A stretch of DNA of 64,000 nt, from NCBI GenBank assembly GCA_963841045.1, contig CAWJBD010000010.1, forward strand, positions 124,001 through 188,000. The letters are read 5' to 3'. This DNA comes from Aalborgiella sp963841045. GTDB lineage: Bacteria; Pseudomonadota; Gammaproteobacteria; Burkholderiales; Burkholderiaceae_C. Below the pieces are notes generated by a model that did no database searches, was not told the origin of the DNA, and was given only the letters and a program-made list of their open reading frames with translations. This document shows positions 9,051 to 17,704 of this stretch, in pieces. Made by a program: the position numbers and the translations under genes. Every line of letters begins with the position of its first letter. The first letter of the stretch is position 1.

Positions 9051-9114
9051 TGGCAACTTAAACGAGTCGTATTATCGCACGACTTGCCTTGCATTTCAGG
9101 GTGCGATTTGGTTT

Positions 9115-10383
9115 TTAAACGGCGCTCTGATCTAAACCAAAGGCTTTGTGTAAGGCGCGTACGGCGAGTTCCATGTACTTTTCATCAATCACCACAGAGG
9201 TTTTGATTTCAGAGGTTGAGATCATTTGAATGTTGATGCCTTCCTCAGACAAGCTATGGAACATTTTGCTGGCAATGCCCACATGGCTGCGCATGCCAAT
9301 GCCAACGATGGACACTTTGCAAATTTTGGCGTCGCCAATCACTTCTTGCGCGCCCAATTGCGGCACCAAAGTGGTTTTGAGTAAGTCCATGGCCTTGGCA
9401 AAATCATTGCGGTGTACCGTGAAGCTAAAGTCTGTCTTGCCATCTTTGCTGACGTTTTGAATGATCATGTCCACTTCAATGTTGGCATCAGCTACTGCGC
9501 CCACAATTTTGTAAGCAATACCTGGTTTGTCCGGTACACCGAGCACAGAGATTTTGGCTTCATCGCGGTTGAATGCAATACCAGATACGATGGCTTGTTC
9601 CATTTGTTCATCTTCCTCAAAAGTTATCAAAGTGCCTGATGTGGCCTCTTCGTTGATGTCAATATCCCAGGGCGTGAAGCTGGACAATACACGCATTTTT
9701 ACTTTGTATTTACCGGCAAATTCAACGGATCGAATTTGCAGCACTTTAGAGCCCATCGACGCCATTTCCAGCATCTCTTCAAAGCTCACGGTGTGCAATC
9801 GGCGTGCTTCGGGTACCACGCGTGGGTCGGTGGTGTACACGCCATCGACGTCGGTGTAAATCAGGCATTCGTCGGCTTTCAGTGCGGCAGCAACAGCGAC
9901 GGCGGATGTGTCTGAACCACCGCGACCCAAAGTTGTGATGTTGCCCAAATCGTCCACACCTTGAAAGCCTGTCACGATGACCACGCGACCTGCATTCAAA
10001 TCGGTACGGATTTTTTTATCGTCAATCGATTCAATGCGCGCTTTGGTGTAAGCGCTGTTGGTTTTGATGGCCACTTGCCAGCCCGCATAGCTCACCGCTT
10101 CCAAGCCCTCGGCTTGCAAGGCAATGGCCAACAGCGCTGAGGAGGCTTGTTCGCCTGTAGAGGCCAACATGTCCAACTCGCGGTTGTATGCTTCGGCAGG
10201 CTTTGCCGGTGACAGCTCTTTGGCCAGACCCAGCAAACGGTTGGTTTCGCCACTCATGGCACTTGGGACAACCACCATTTGGTGGCCAGCACGTGCCCAT
10301 TTGGCAACGCGTTTGGCAACCATGCTGATGCGTTCGGTAGAACCCATCGACGTGCCGCCGTATTTATGAACAATCAAAGCCAT
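9115..10383 (-). CDS. lysC: Aspartate kinase
   Basis: Phosphorylates aspartate, the first step to lysine, threonine, methionine and diaminopimelate. At 422 residues it is the usual length. HKYGGTSMGS near the N-terminus is the kinase ATP/aspartate motif, TTLGRGGSDTSAVAVAAAL the nucleotide-binding loop, and YTDVDGVYTTDPR the active-site loop. Two ACT domains fill residues from about 265 onward (KISVLGVPDKPGIAYKI and CKVSIVGIGMRSHVGIA), so feedback control by lysine and/or threonine is likely. It follows tilS with about 60 bp between and precedes tRNA-Ser, a common Burkholderiales arrangement. Confidence 0.95.
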   Translation of the reverse strand: MALIVHKYGGTSMGSTERISMVAKRVAKWARAGHQMVVVPSAMSGETNRLLGLAKELSPAKPAEAYNRELDMLASTGEQASSALLAIALQAEGLEAVSYAGWQVAIKTNSAYTKARIESIDDKKIRTDLNAGRVVIVTGFQGVDDLGNITTLGRGGSDTSAVAVAAALKADECLIYTDVDGVYTTDPRVVPEARRLHTVSFEEMLEMASMGSKVLQIRSVEFAGKYKVKMRVLSSFTPWDIDINEEATSGTLITFEEDEQMEQAIVSGIAFNRDEAKISVLGVPDKPGIAYKIVGAVADANIEVDMIIQNVSKDGKTDFSFTVHRNDFAKAMDLLKTTLVPQLGAQEVIGDAKICKVSIVGIGMRSHVGIASKMFHSLSEEGINIQMISTSEIKTSVVIDEKYMELAVRALHKAFGLDQSAV

Positions 10384-10442
10384 AGAGAATTTTTGTTTTT
10401 AAAAAGGAAAGTGCATATTTAAACCCATAAATTGGGTCAAAC

Positions 10443-11452
10443 CTAGGGATTGTACCAATCAATACAGGCCGCTTTGCGCTCTACAAAGCCGTGACCGACT
10501 TTGATGTGCATTTTGTGCCCACGCGTGGTGCAGCTTCTGATTTGTGCCATCAATTCTGCCAGCTGGGCCGTGCTGGGTGTTGATTGGTGTGAAGTCTTTA
10601 GCCAAAATCGCAATGCATTCGCCATGCGCTCGTCGCTCAGGTGTTGCAAATGTTTGATATTGGGTGGAATCCCTGTTCGGTGTAAATCTTCCAGAGCGAT
10701 TTGGTTGAGCAAGACCTGTGCCGATGCTGCATGGCTGCTGCTGCGGGTAAATGTGTCTCTAAACTGTGGAAAAACAGTTTCCAAAACTGGTAAAAGCTGG
10801 GCGCGGATGCGGTTGCGGGTGAAAGATTCGTCGGTATTCGTGGGGTCTTCTACAAAAGGCGCACCCATTGGGCCAAACTGCGTTTGTGTGGCTAGCCAGC
10901 GGCGAATGTCTTTGGCGGTGACTTGCAACAAAGGGCGGTGGTACTGAATGCCGTCGCGCACCCATTGCGCTGGCATGGCCGCTAAGCCTGGCAAACCAGC
11001 ACCACGGCTCAATGCCAGTAGCAAGGTTTCTACTTGGTCATCGGCATGTTGTGCCAAAGCTATTGAAGCGCTTGGGTGAGGTTCTTTTGCTATATTATTA
11101 ATAGCACTGTAGGCAATAAATACGCCGTCTACAGCCATATTTTCCATATAAAACGCACCATAACGCGCATCTCGAGCAGCTGCTTCAGGGCTTTGTCCGC
11201 GTTCATGCTTGGCATCGACCTTGATGACTTTCAAAGGTACTTGAATCGATTTGCAAAACGCCACGCAATGAGTTCAAAATCATCAGCCGCTTGTTGCAAA
11301 CCGTGGTGAATATGGATGGCGTTGATTTGCCCTGGCCACTTTTGTGCACACGCCAGTAGCAGGGCGCTTGAATCTGCACCTCCGCTGAAGGCGATGGTTA
11401 ATGGCAATGGGGGGGTGAAGGCAGCCAGGGCTGCTTCAAATGTCTGCGTCAA
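10443..11452 (-). CDS. tilS: tRNA(Ile)-lysidine synthetase, frameshifted, carrying an in-frame repeat
   Basis: Essential enzyme that converts C34 of tRNA-Ile(CAU) to lysidine. The PP-loop SGGADSS lies at residues about 24-30; ALAQHADDQVETLLLALSRGAG is the second N-type ATPase motif. The frame shifts at about 11270, where one base appears lost: the protein should read DDFELHCVAFCKSIQVPL. Codons 100-122 are a copy of the window's interspersed repeat (11089-11153), adding VDGVFIAYSAINNIAKE between two conserved blocks. The ATG overlaps the stop of the upstream gene (ATGA). As TilS is indispensable, the frameshift is best read as a sequence error. Confidence 0.85.
11089..11153 (+). repeat. Interspersed palindromic repeat copy, inside tilS
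   Basis: Head GCTATATTATTAATAGC, core TAGGCAATAAATACGCCG and tail ACAGCCATATTTTCCATATAAAA match the intergenic copies. It runs antisense to tilS and encodes IAYSAINNIA in the tilS frame, the same frame used in the DUF455, coaBC and ubiA copies. Confidence 0.85.
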
Positions 11453-12276
11453 AGCAACTCAGTGGAATCTTTGAAGAATACAAAGTTTTGCTTCCACAAA
11501 AGACTAGCAGGCCACTGTTTGGATAACAAACTTTGAAACAAAGGTTGCACCTCACGCACCGATTTAGCCGATAACAGCTTGGGACGAATCGTCATGACTT
11601 GTTTGATGTAAGCCAAGTTGCGTGCTTCATTGCGGGTGGGTGCTTTGTCTTCTGATGCCAAAATCACTGGCACATGCGGAAACATATCGGTTAGGGTGTT
11701 TTGATAAACCTCTTTGGTGCCGGTGTCGCAACCTAAAAACACGACGGTGTTGACGTTGTCATACAGTTTGCGACTACCGTCCATCATGTCGATGAACTCT
11801 TGCACTTTGGCATCGGTCAATTCGCCACGGTAAAAGCCCAATTCATGATGACCCGAAATCACCACCATATTGAAGGGCGGCGATTTGGTGTCGGCCATCA
11901 AAGCCTTCAGTTCGGCTTCCAAATCCTTTGCGGTGTAGCCACCGGTGGCTTTTTCTCGTTCCTGTTCAGCTTCACGAATGCGGTCGTAATAGGTGTCGCA
12001 TTTTTTATCGCGTTTCACAGCAACAGCACAGTCTTGAACCAGCTCTGTGTATTTTTCAATTTTTGCGTTGGCTTTAACCACAATCAAGCGCTGTTTGCGT
12101 GGGATGCGGGTATAGGAGGGGACGACCACCACCTCGCTGGCAACGCCTTGACTGGTTTGCTTGAAAACCGCAATTTCGCTTTCGGCATTGTTAAAGTCAA
12201 TGAACAAAGTGCGCGCAATGCTGGCTGTACCGCACAGCGTTAAAGTGATGCCGATTAGGAATGCTCGGGTGTTCAC
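11449..12276 (-). CDS. Secreted hypothetical protein with caspase/CHAT-like His-Cys signature
   Basis: Not assigned to a named family. GTG at 12276, five bases after the accA stop, gives an N-terminal hydrophobic leader (RAFLIGITLTLCGTASIA) and a 275-residue protein. The C-terminal half resembles clan CD (caspase-fold) peptidases: a strand ending VVISGHHELGFYRG (His candidate) and, about 50 residues later, NTVVFLGCDTGT (Cys candidate), like the GHG and LSACeTG motifs of CHAT domains. A Lys/Glu-rich helical stretch precedes it. It sits between accA and tilS with stop/start overlap to tilS, so it is co-transcribed with housekeeping genes. Peptidase activity is an inference; an inactive domain is possible. 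Confidence 0.6.
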   Translation of the reverse strand: MNTRAFLIGITLTLCGTASIARTLFIDFNNAESEIAVFKQTSQGVASEVVVVPSYTRIPRKQRLIVVKANAKIEKYTELVQDCAVAVKRDKKCDTYYDRIREAEQEREKATGGYTAKDLEAELKALMADTKSPPFNMVVISGHHELGFYRGELTDAKVQEFIDMMDGSRKLYDNVNTVVFLGCDTGTKEVYQNTLTDMFPHVPVILASEDKAPTRNEARNLAYIKQVMTIRPKLLSAKSVREVQPLFQSLLSKQWPASLLWKQNFVFFKDSTELL

Positions 12277-12280
12277 GGTC

Positions 12281-13261
12281 TTACTTTTTGGCCTCGGCTT
12301 TGATGTCAATGAATTTGCCATAACTTTGCAAACGCTCATAGCGTTTGTCCAGTAACTCTTTCACTTTCAAATCGCTCACTTGACGATAGGCATCGTTCAA
12401 GGCGCGTTTCAAAAACGCGGTCATTTGTTTCGGATCGCGGTGGGCGCCACCCACGGGCTCATTGACGATTTTGTCGACCAAGCCCAGTGCTTTTAAACGG
12501 TGCGCGGTAATGCCCAATGCTTCGGCGGCGTCTTCTGCTTTGTCCGATGTTTTCCACAAAATGGAGGCACAACCTTCGGGGCTGATGACGGAATAAACCG
12601 CATACTGCAGCATCACCAATTGGTCACAAACCGAAATAGCCAAAGCACCGCCAGAGCCGCCTTCACCAATGATGGTGGTGATGATGGGTACCTCTAATTG
12701 CGCCATTTCAAAAATATTGCGGCCAATGGCTTCTGACTGGCTGCGTTCTTCGGCATCAATACCTGGGTAAGCGCCAGGTGTATCGACAAAGGTGAAAACG
12801 GGAAGTTTGAACTTCTCGGCAGTTTTCATCAAACGCAAAGCTTTGCGGTAACCTTCAGGCTTGCTCATGCCAAAGTTGCGCATGGCGCGCTCTTTGGTAT
12901 CGCGACCTTTTTGCTGGCCAATCACCATGCAGGCTGCGCCGTTGAAACGGGCCAGACCGCCCACTATGCTCAAATCATCGGCAAAATGCCGATCGCCGTG
13001 CATTTCCACAAAATCGGTGAAGATGTCATTGATGTAGTCCAGCGTGTAAGGACGCTCAGGGTGACGCGAGATTTTGGTGATTTGCCAAGGCGTCAAATCA
13101 CTGTAAATGTCTTTGGTGAGCTGCAGGCTTTTCTTCGTCAGTTGATCAATTTCGCTCGAAATATCGACCGCAGACTCTGTTTGCACATAACGCAGTTCTT
13201 CAATTTTGGCATCCAGCTCGGCAATGGGTGATTCAAAATCAAGAAATGTTTTTTTGCTCAA
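12281..13261 (-). CDS. accA: Acetyl-CoA carboxylase carboxyltransferase subunit alpha
   Basis: Alpha half of the carboxyltransferase that makes malonyl-CoA for fatty acid synthesis, partner of AccD. The protein contains TFLDFESPIAELDAKIEELR at the start, RHPERPYTLDYI, the crotonase-fold segments PGAYPGIDAEERSQSEAIG and GEGGSGGALAISVCDQLVML, and ISPEGCASILWK. TTG at 13261 is chosen because it gives the family-typical SKKTFLDFE start with AAGGAA five to six bases ahead; a further TTG six codons upstream lacks such spacing. First gene of the run accA-hypothetical-tilS-lysC. Confidence 0.95.
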   Translation of the reverse strand: MSKKTFLDFESPIAELDAKIEELRYVQTESAVDISSEIDQLTKKSLQLTKDIYSDLTPWQITKISRHPERPYTLDYINDIFTDFVEMHGDRHFADDLSIVGGLARFNGAACMVIGQQKGRDTKERAMRNFGMSKPEGYRKALRLMKTAEKFKLPVFTFVDTPGAYPGIDAEERSQSEAIGRNIFEMAQLEVPIITTIIGEGGSGGALAISVCDQLVMLQYAVYSVISPEGCASILWKTSDKAEDAAEALGITAHRLKALGLVDKIVNEPVGGAHRDPKQMTAFLKRALNDAYRQVSDLKVKELLDKRYERLQSYGKFIDIKAEAKK

Positions 13262-13555
13262 AGTAATCTTCCTTTTCAATCTAATTCTGATCGTTTTCTT
13301 ATTTTATGAGGAATTAGCAACACTTGCTAAATGATTGCAGGGTTTATACCTATAAAGTGCAATAAATGGGCTAGAATCGCTGGCTAGGTGAAAGGAACTC
13401 GAGTGATATTCATCTATCCGTTAAAACGCTTGACTTTGATTGGCGGCTGAATCAATACAGTTTGTATTTGAAAAAGTGGTTCGCAAAGTGAGTGTTTTGA
13501 CAATTTCCGGAAGTTGTTTTCTCTTTATTATTATTATTTTTATTTAGGATTTACC
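13262..13555. other. Intergenic region between divergent accA and the Ala-rich lipoprotein
   Basis: About 290 bp with no gene seen in any frame. It must carry promoters for both divergent units. No clear operator or repeat copy was recognised. Confidence 0.4.
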
Positions 13556-13891
13556 ATGAACAAAATCATCATCGCATCTGTTATCGCTACTGCTGCTCTC
13601 GTTGCTTGCGGCAAAAAAGAAGAAGTTAAAGTTGAAGCACCTGCTGCAGCCCCTGCTGCTGCTACAGCTCCAGTAGCTGCTGCTGTTGACGCTGCTAAAG
13701 ATGCTGCTAAAGACGCTGGCGCTGCTGCTGCTACAGCTGCTGGTGCTGCTGCTGACGCAACTAAAGCTGCTGGTACAGCTGCTGTTGACGCAACTAAAGC
13801 TGGCGCTGCTGCTGCTGGTGCAGCTGCTACTGCTGCAGTTGACGCTGCTAAAGCTGGCGCTGCTAAAGCTGCTGAAGCTCCTAAGAAGTAA
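13556..13891 (+). CDS. Small Ala/Lys-rich lipoprotein with helical repeats
   Basis: A 111-residue lipoprotein: leader MNKIIIASVIATAALVAC with lipobox LVAC, then KKEEVK and a low-complexity tail made of Ala with evenly spaced Lys, Asp and Thr. The tail is built on units of 10-12 residues resembling AAVDATKAGAAA, repeated about five times, and should form an amphipathic helix or coiled coil, as in Lpp-type lipoproteins. The gene has its own terminator and a long upstream region, so it is monocistronic. No specific function known. The reverse strand and the other plus frame are also open there, which is a side effect of the GCT repeats. Confidence 0.7.
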   Translation: MNKIIIASVIATAALVACGKKEEVKVEAPAAAPAAATAPVAAAVDAAKDAAKDAGAAAATAAGAAADATKAAGTAAVDATKAGAAAAGAAATAAVDAAKAGAAKAAEAPKK

Positions 13892-13906
13892 TTCTGCTTT
13901 TAACCT

Positions 13907-13930
13907 TGCTATTGCTGCAAAGCAATAGCA
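13907..13930. repeat. Perfect 10-bp stem-loop downstream of the lipoprotein gene
   Basis: TGCTATTGCT pairs perfectly with AGCAATAGCA around a GCAA tetraloop. GNRA-type loops are very stable in RNA. There is no T-run after it; a true terminator follows 15 bp later, so this hairpin probably stabilises the mRNA end. Confidence 0.6.
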
Positions 13931-13944
13931 GTGTTATGACAGAA

Positions 13945-13982
13945 TAAAAAAACCGCGCATCGAAAGATGTCGCGGTTTTTTT
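13945..13982. terminator. Rho-independent terminator between lipoprotein and bamC
   Basis: AAAAAACCGCG pairs with CGCGGTTTTTTT across a short loop (CATCGAAAGATGT also pairs internally). It works for the lipoprotein on the plus strand and, by symmetry, for the bamC transcript on the minus strand. Confidence 0.85.
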
Positions 13983-14027
13983 ACGCCCCTGTGATTCTTG
14001 CGAATCACGCAGTGTTCAGTGATTTGA

Positions 14028-15143
14028 TTATTTCAAATCTTCTGCCAAGACTTTCACGATATTTTGCGCATCTGCCAAAGTAGCTGGCGCCGTTCCGGCT
14101 GCATTCAGTACGCTGACCACAGAATCGTTTGCGTTAGATTTCACAATGATGCGGTATTTCAAGACTGGTGTTGCGGTGTCAGACGAAAAGATTTTCGCAA
14201 AAAAGCCAGGCTCTTTTTTGTCTGCAACCACGGGTACGTAGCGTACAAAGTACACGCCTTGGCTGCGATCGCGGTCTTCAACCGTGAAGCCTGTGCGGTC
14301 CAGTGCCAAGCCGACACGGCGCCATGCGCGGTCAAAACCTTCGTCCAATTGCACCACGGGTTGTCCGCCAACGGTGGCAACTTTAGAGTTGGGTTTGCTT
14401 GGGGCTGCTGCAATTTGCACTTTGGACTGTTCTTGGCTCACGCCCAAACGAACCATCAAGCGGCGTAAAAATTCGGCTTCTAATTCGGGGTCAGACGCAC
14501 GGGGAACCCATACCGTGGTACCCGACTTATCGGGTGATAATTGTTCCACCATGCCACGGTGGCTGATGTAAATCTCAGTGCCACCCTTGGCATTGGCTTC
14601 TACACGGCTGCGAAACTTGTCGCGTTCACCTGTGGAGTAAATCGAATCAAATACTTTGCCAAGGGTGGCACGAATGAAATCTTGTGGCAGCTTGGCGCGG
14701 TTCTCAGCCCAGTCGGTTTCCATGATGCCGGTGGTTTGGTTGTCTGTTGTTAGCAAAAATCCATTGTTGGTCCAAAAATCGCGCAACAAAGGAAAAACTT
14801 TGTCAGGCGTGCGGTTCACCACCAGCCAGCGTTGGCTGCCTGCGCGCTCGATTTGCACATCACCTAAAGCTGATGCCGCAGTGGGAATAGCTGTCGTGGC
14901 ACCACCACCTGCTTGATAAGCACTGGCAGTGGGGGAGGAACCGGGCACAAAATAACGGTTGTCTTTGCTCAGCTGCACCAAATCTGGTGGCACTTCAAGC
15001 GAGTTGCCTTTTTTGGCGGTCTTGTAATCAATTTTGTCTTCTTCCAGAACAGTGCAGGCTCCCAAGCTCAAGCAGGCCAAAACGGCGATGCTCAATGCGG
15101 TTCGGTGTGTGCTTCTTGTATTCAATTTGACGTTTGACTTCAA
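14028..15143 (-). CDS. bamC: Outer membrane protein assembly factor BamC
   Basis: Lipoprotein subunit of the BAM complex, which inserts beta-barrel proteins into the outer membrane. The leader ends in the lipobox LSLGAC (about residue 30). EEDKIDYKTAKKGNSLEVPPDLV is the family's N-terminal unstructured segment that contacts BamD. Two helix-grip domains follow (QRWLVVNRTPDKVFPLLRDF and DEGFDRAWRRVGLALDRTGF). At 371 residues it is full length. It lies downstream of dapA, the classical dapA-bamC arrangement. Confidence 0.92.
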   Translation of the reverse strand: MKSNVKLNTRSTHRTALSIAVLACLSLGACTVLEEDKIDYKTAKKGNSLEVPPDLVQLSKDNRYFVPGSSPTASAYQAGGGATTAIPTAASALGDVQIERAGSQRWLVVNRTPDKVFPLLRDFWTNNGFLLTTDNQTTGIMETDWAENRAKLPQDFIRATLGKVFDSIYSTGERDKFRSRVEANAKGGTEIYISHRGMVEQLSPDKSGTTVWVPRASDPELEAEFLRRLMVRLGVSQEQSKVQIAAAPSKPNSKVATVGGQPVVQLDEGFDRAWRRVGLALDRTGFTVEDRDRSQGVYFVRYVPVVADKKEPGFFAKIFSSDTATPVLKYRIIVKSNANDSVVSVLNAAGTAPATLADAQNIVKVLAEDLK

Positions 15144-15194
15144 GCTAAATCCTTTAATGGTGAGTGAATGGTGAAAAGTGAAGCATTCGAGCAG

Positions 15195-16127
15195 TTAAGC
15201 GATCAGCCCAACTTGGCGCATGGCGGCTTCCACACTGGGCTGATTGGCAGCAGTGAGTTCGGTCATCGGCAGGCGCATGGTGGGACCACACAAGCCCATG
15301 CGCATCATGGCCCATTTGACCGGTATCGGGTTGGCTTCTACGCCCATTTGCTTGTGCAAGTGCAAGAGCTTGAACTGAATCGACATGGCTGTTTTCACAT
15401 CGCCAGCGATGGCCGCCACGCACAGTTCGTGCATCAATTTGGGTGCGATATTGGCTGTGACGCTGATGTTGCCATGCCCGCCACACAGCATCAAAGCCAC
15501 GGCGGTTGGGTCGTCACCCGAATAAATGGCAAAGCCTTTGGGCGCGTCTTTGATCAGCTGCTGCGCTTTGTCGATATTGCCACTGGCTTCTTTGATGCCC
15601 ACAATGCCAGGCAATTGGGCCAAGCGCAAAGCGGTGTCCACCGACATGTCTGCCACTGTGCGGCCTGGTACGTTGTACAACACCATCGGCAGTTCCACTG
15701 CTTCGGCAATGGCTTTGAAATGCAGGTATTGACCTTCTTGCGTGGGGCGGTTGTAGTAGGGCACCACTTGCAGTTGGCAGTCTGCACCGACTTGTTTGGC
15801 GTACTTGGCCAGCTCAATCGCTTCAGCCGTTGAATTAGCGCCACAACCAGCCATGATGGGGACGTGCTTGCCACCGCGCACGCTGGGGTTGGCAGCCGCA
15901 TAGCGCTTCGATTCTTCTACCGCCACACGAATGATTTCACAATGTTCTTGCACATTGACGGTGGGTGACTCACCTGTGGTACCGACCACGCCAATGCAGT
16001 CTGTGCCTTCAGCAATGTGCCAATCAATCAATTTTCGCAAGGCAGGGTAGTCCACGCTTCCGTCTAAGTTCATGGGTGTGGCCAATGCCACAATGCTGCC
16101 TGTAATGGGGGTCATGCCTGTTGTCAT
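15195..16127 (-). CDS. dapA: 4-hydroxy-tetrahydrodipicolinate synthase
   Basis: Condenses pyruvate with aspartate semialdehyde, the committed step to diaminopimelate and lysine. The TIM-barrel aldolase motifs are present: VVGTTGESPT, LYNVPGRT (Tyr of the catalytic triad) and GIKEASGNI (Schiff-base Lys). The length of 310 is slightly long because of an N-terminal MTTG extension; an internal ATG four codons in gives the more common MTPITGSIVAL start. Followed by bamC after about 50 bp, same strand. Confidence 0.95.
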   Translation of the reverse strand: MTTGMTPITGSIVALATPMNLDGSVDYPALRKLIDWHIAEGTDCIGVVGTTGESPTVNVQEHCEIIRVAVEESKRYAAANPSVRGGKHVPIMAGCGANSTAEAIELAKYAKQVGADCQLQVVPYYNRPTQEGQYLHFKAIAEAVELPMVLYNVPGRTVADMSVDTALRLAQLPGIVGIKEASGNIDKAQQLIKDAPKGFAIYSGDDPTAVALMLCGGHGNISVTANIAPKLMHELCVAAIAGDVKTAMSIQFKLLHLHKQMGVEANPIPVKWAMMRMGLCGPTMRLPMTELTAANQPSVEAAMRQVGLIA

Positions 16128-16287
16128 AGTGGGTTTGCGAAAGTTATTTTGGGTATCTGCTGTTAGTGCAGTTTGATTCCATCATTATCGCATTCTACAG
16201 AAGAGAAAACTTGTTTGCAGAACCGTTCGACTCAATTCGCAGTGGTTTGTTCCACCAATGGCGATGTTTGCTGCTAAAAATCAAGAT

Positions 16288-17121
16288 CTATTGACCCAGC
16301 GCATCCAGCTCAAGTTGTGTAAAGCCCGCCTTCAAACGTGCAGCACTGTTAAACGGGGCCCTGAGTTTGGGGGCATCGTACCTGCTTTGCAGTTGGCGAA
16401 AATACGCCACGGGTTCATGCCCGTCACGCTCACACAACCAGTTGTACCAGTGGTTGCCGATGGCCACATGACCAATCTCGTCGCGCAGGATGATGTCCAA
16501 AATCGCCACCGCTTCTTTAGCATGGGGTGTATTGGCTTTACGCAGTTTGGTTTGAATCAAAGGCGTGGCGTCCAAACCGCGGGCTTCCAGCGTGCGTGGC
16601 ACCAAAGCCATGCGGGCGGTCACGTCGTCTTTGGTTTTTTCACACATGTCCCACAATCCGCCATGCGCGGGAAAGCTGCCATAGTCGTACGTGGGTGAGC
16701 CATCCGTGTTGTGCTGCAAACAGCGCAAATGGGTACGCAGCAAATCAAAATGGTAAGCCTCTTCTTTCGCCACACGTATCCAATCACGGTAGTAGTCATC
16801 CGGCATGTTGGCAAAGCGCCAAACAGCATCCAAAGCCAAATTGATGGCGTTGAATTCAATGTGGCAAATCGAATGAACCATGGCGGCATGGCCTTCAATC
16901 GTGTAGACCGAACGCTTATCGACTTTCAGCGGCGTGATGATGTCGGGTTTGGATGGAATGCCTGGCGCTGTGTGCGGGGCGATCAATACCTTGGATTCGA
17001 TGGATGCGCCTAATGCTACATTATTCATAGCACTATAGGCATATAATTCGCCGGCTAGAGCCTGTTTTTGCTCTATATTTTGGCAAACAAAGGCTTGGTA
17101 GGCGGCGAGTCGTAATTCCAT
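16288..17121 (-). CDS. DUF455 ferritin-like protein, carrying an in-frame repeat near its N-terminus
   Basis: Ferritin-like di-iron fold protein of the DUF455 family, function unknown. The core is well conserved: HSICHIEFNAINLALDAVWRF, WIRVAKEEAYHFDLL and IILRDEIGHVAIGNHWYNWL provide the Glu/His ligands of a di-iron site. Residues about 14-36 come from a copy of the interspersed repeat (17015-17080), giving AGELYAYSAMNNVALGA ahead of the conserved core, in a part of the family that is normally variable. It is divergent from the gamma-carbonic anhydrase gene with 35 bp between starts. Confidence 0.8.
   Translation of the reverse strand: MELRLAAYQAFVCQNIEQKQALAGELYAYSAMNNVALGASIESKVLIAPHTAPGIPSKPDIITPLKVDKRSVYTIEGHAAMVHSICHIEFNAINLALDAVWRFANMPDDYYRDWIRVAKEEAYHFDLLRTHLRCLQHNTDGSPTYDYGSFPAHGGLWDMCEKTKDDVTARMALVPRTLEARGLDATPLIQTKLRKANTPHAKEAVAILDIILRDEIGHVAIGNHWYNWLCERDGHEPVAYFRQLQSRYDAPKLRAPFNSAARLKAGFTQLELDALGQ
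17015..17080 (+). repeat. Interspersed palindromic repeat copy, inside the DUF455 gene
   Basis: Head GCTACATTATTCATAGC, diverged core TAGGCATATAATTCGCCGG, then CTAGAGCCTGTTTTTG. Runs antisense to the gene. The frame encodes LYAYSAMNNVALGA, the same as the ubiA, tilS and coaBC copies. Confidence 0.8.
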
Positions 17122-17156
17122 CCGTACAATTCTATTATTTCTAAGGGGGGAATTTC

Positions 17157-17682
17157 ATGGCCGTTTATGAATTGAACAGCGTCGCACCGCAGATTGCCGC
17201 GATCCGCTTTTGTGGCAGACAGCGCGCAAGTCATGGGCAATGTGCACATTGGTGAAGACGCCAGCATTTGGTTTGGCACGGTCATTCGCGGTGATACATC
17301 CACCATTCGCATTGGCAAGGGTAGCAACATCCAAGACGCCAGCGTGCTGCATGCCGACGTGGGCAAGCCGCTGACCATTGGCGACAACGTGACAGCCGGC
17401 CACATGGTCATGCTGCACGGTTGCACCATTGGTGATGAAAGCCTGATCGGCATTGGTGCCGTGGTGTTAAACGGCGCGGTGATCGGTAAAAATTGTTTGG
17501 TGGGCGCGGGTTCTTTGGTGACAGAGGGCAAAGTCTTCCCCGACGGCAGCATGATCATGGGCAGCCCAGCCAAAGTGGTGCGCGAATTGACGCCAGAGCA
17601 AATGGAAGGCATTCGCCAAAGTGCGCAGCACTACATTGCCAATGGCAAAGCCTACAAAGCCAGTTTCAAAAAAATTGCGTAA
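17157..17682 (+). CDS. Gamma-carbonic anhydrase family protein, frameshifted near N-terminus
   Basis: Left-handed beta-helix protein of the gamma-CA/YrdA type. Hexapeptide repeats and metal ligands are seen in NVHIGEDASIWFGTVIRGD, VLHADVGKPLTIGDNVTAGHMVMLHGC and IGIGAVVLNGAVIG; the last part (GSPAKVVRELTPEQ) is family typical. MAVYELNSVAPQIA starts at ATG 17157 in one frame and SAFVADSAQVMGNVHIG continues in another; the break lies at about 17199-17206. Members bind Zn or other divalent metal; many show little CA activity, so the catalytic role is open. Confidence 0.8.
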
Positions 17683-17704
17683 ATAAAAACACATAGAAAT
17701 CCCC

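Noticed and set aside
13686..13928. Leucine-rich frame inside the Ala-rich lipoprotein
   Set aside because: Frame-shifted reading of GCT repeats as CTG/TTG; no start context and no signal.
13907..13930. Perfect stem-loop as a terminator
   Set aside because: No T-run follows; the terminator is the separate structure at 13945-13982.
15168..15833. Open frame of 221 codons opposite dapA
   Set aside because: Antisense shadow of dapA with His-rich low-complexity translation.
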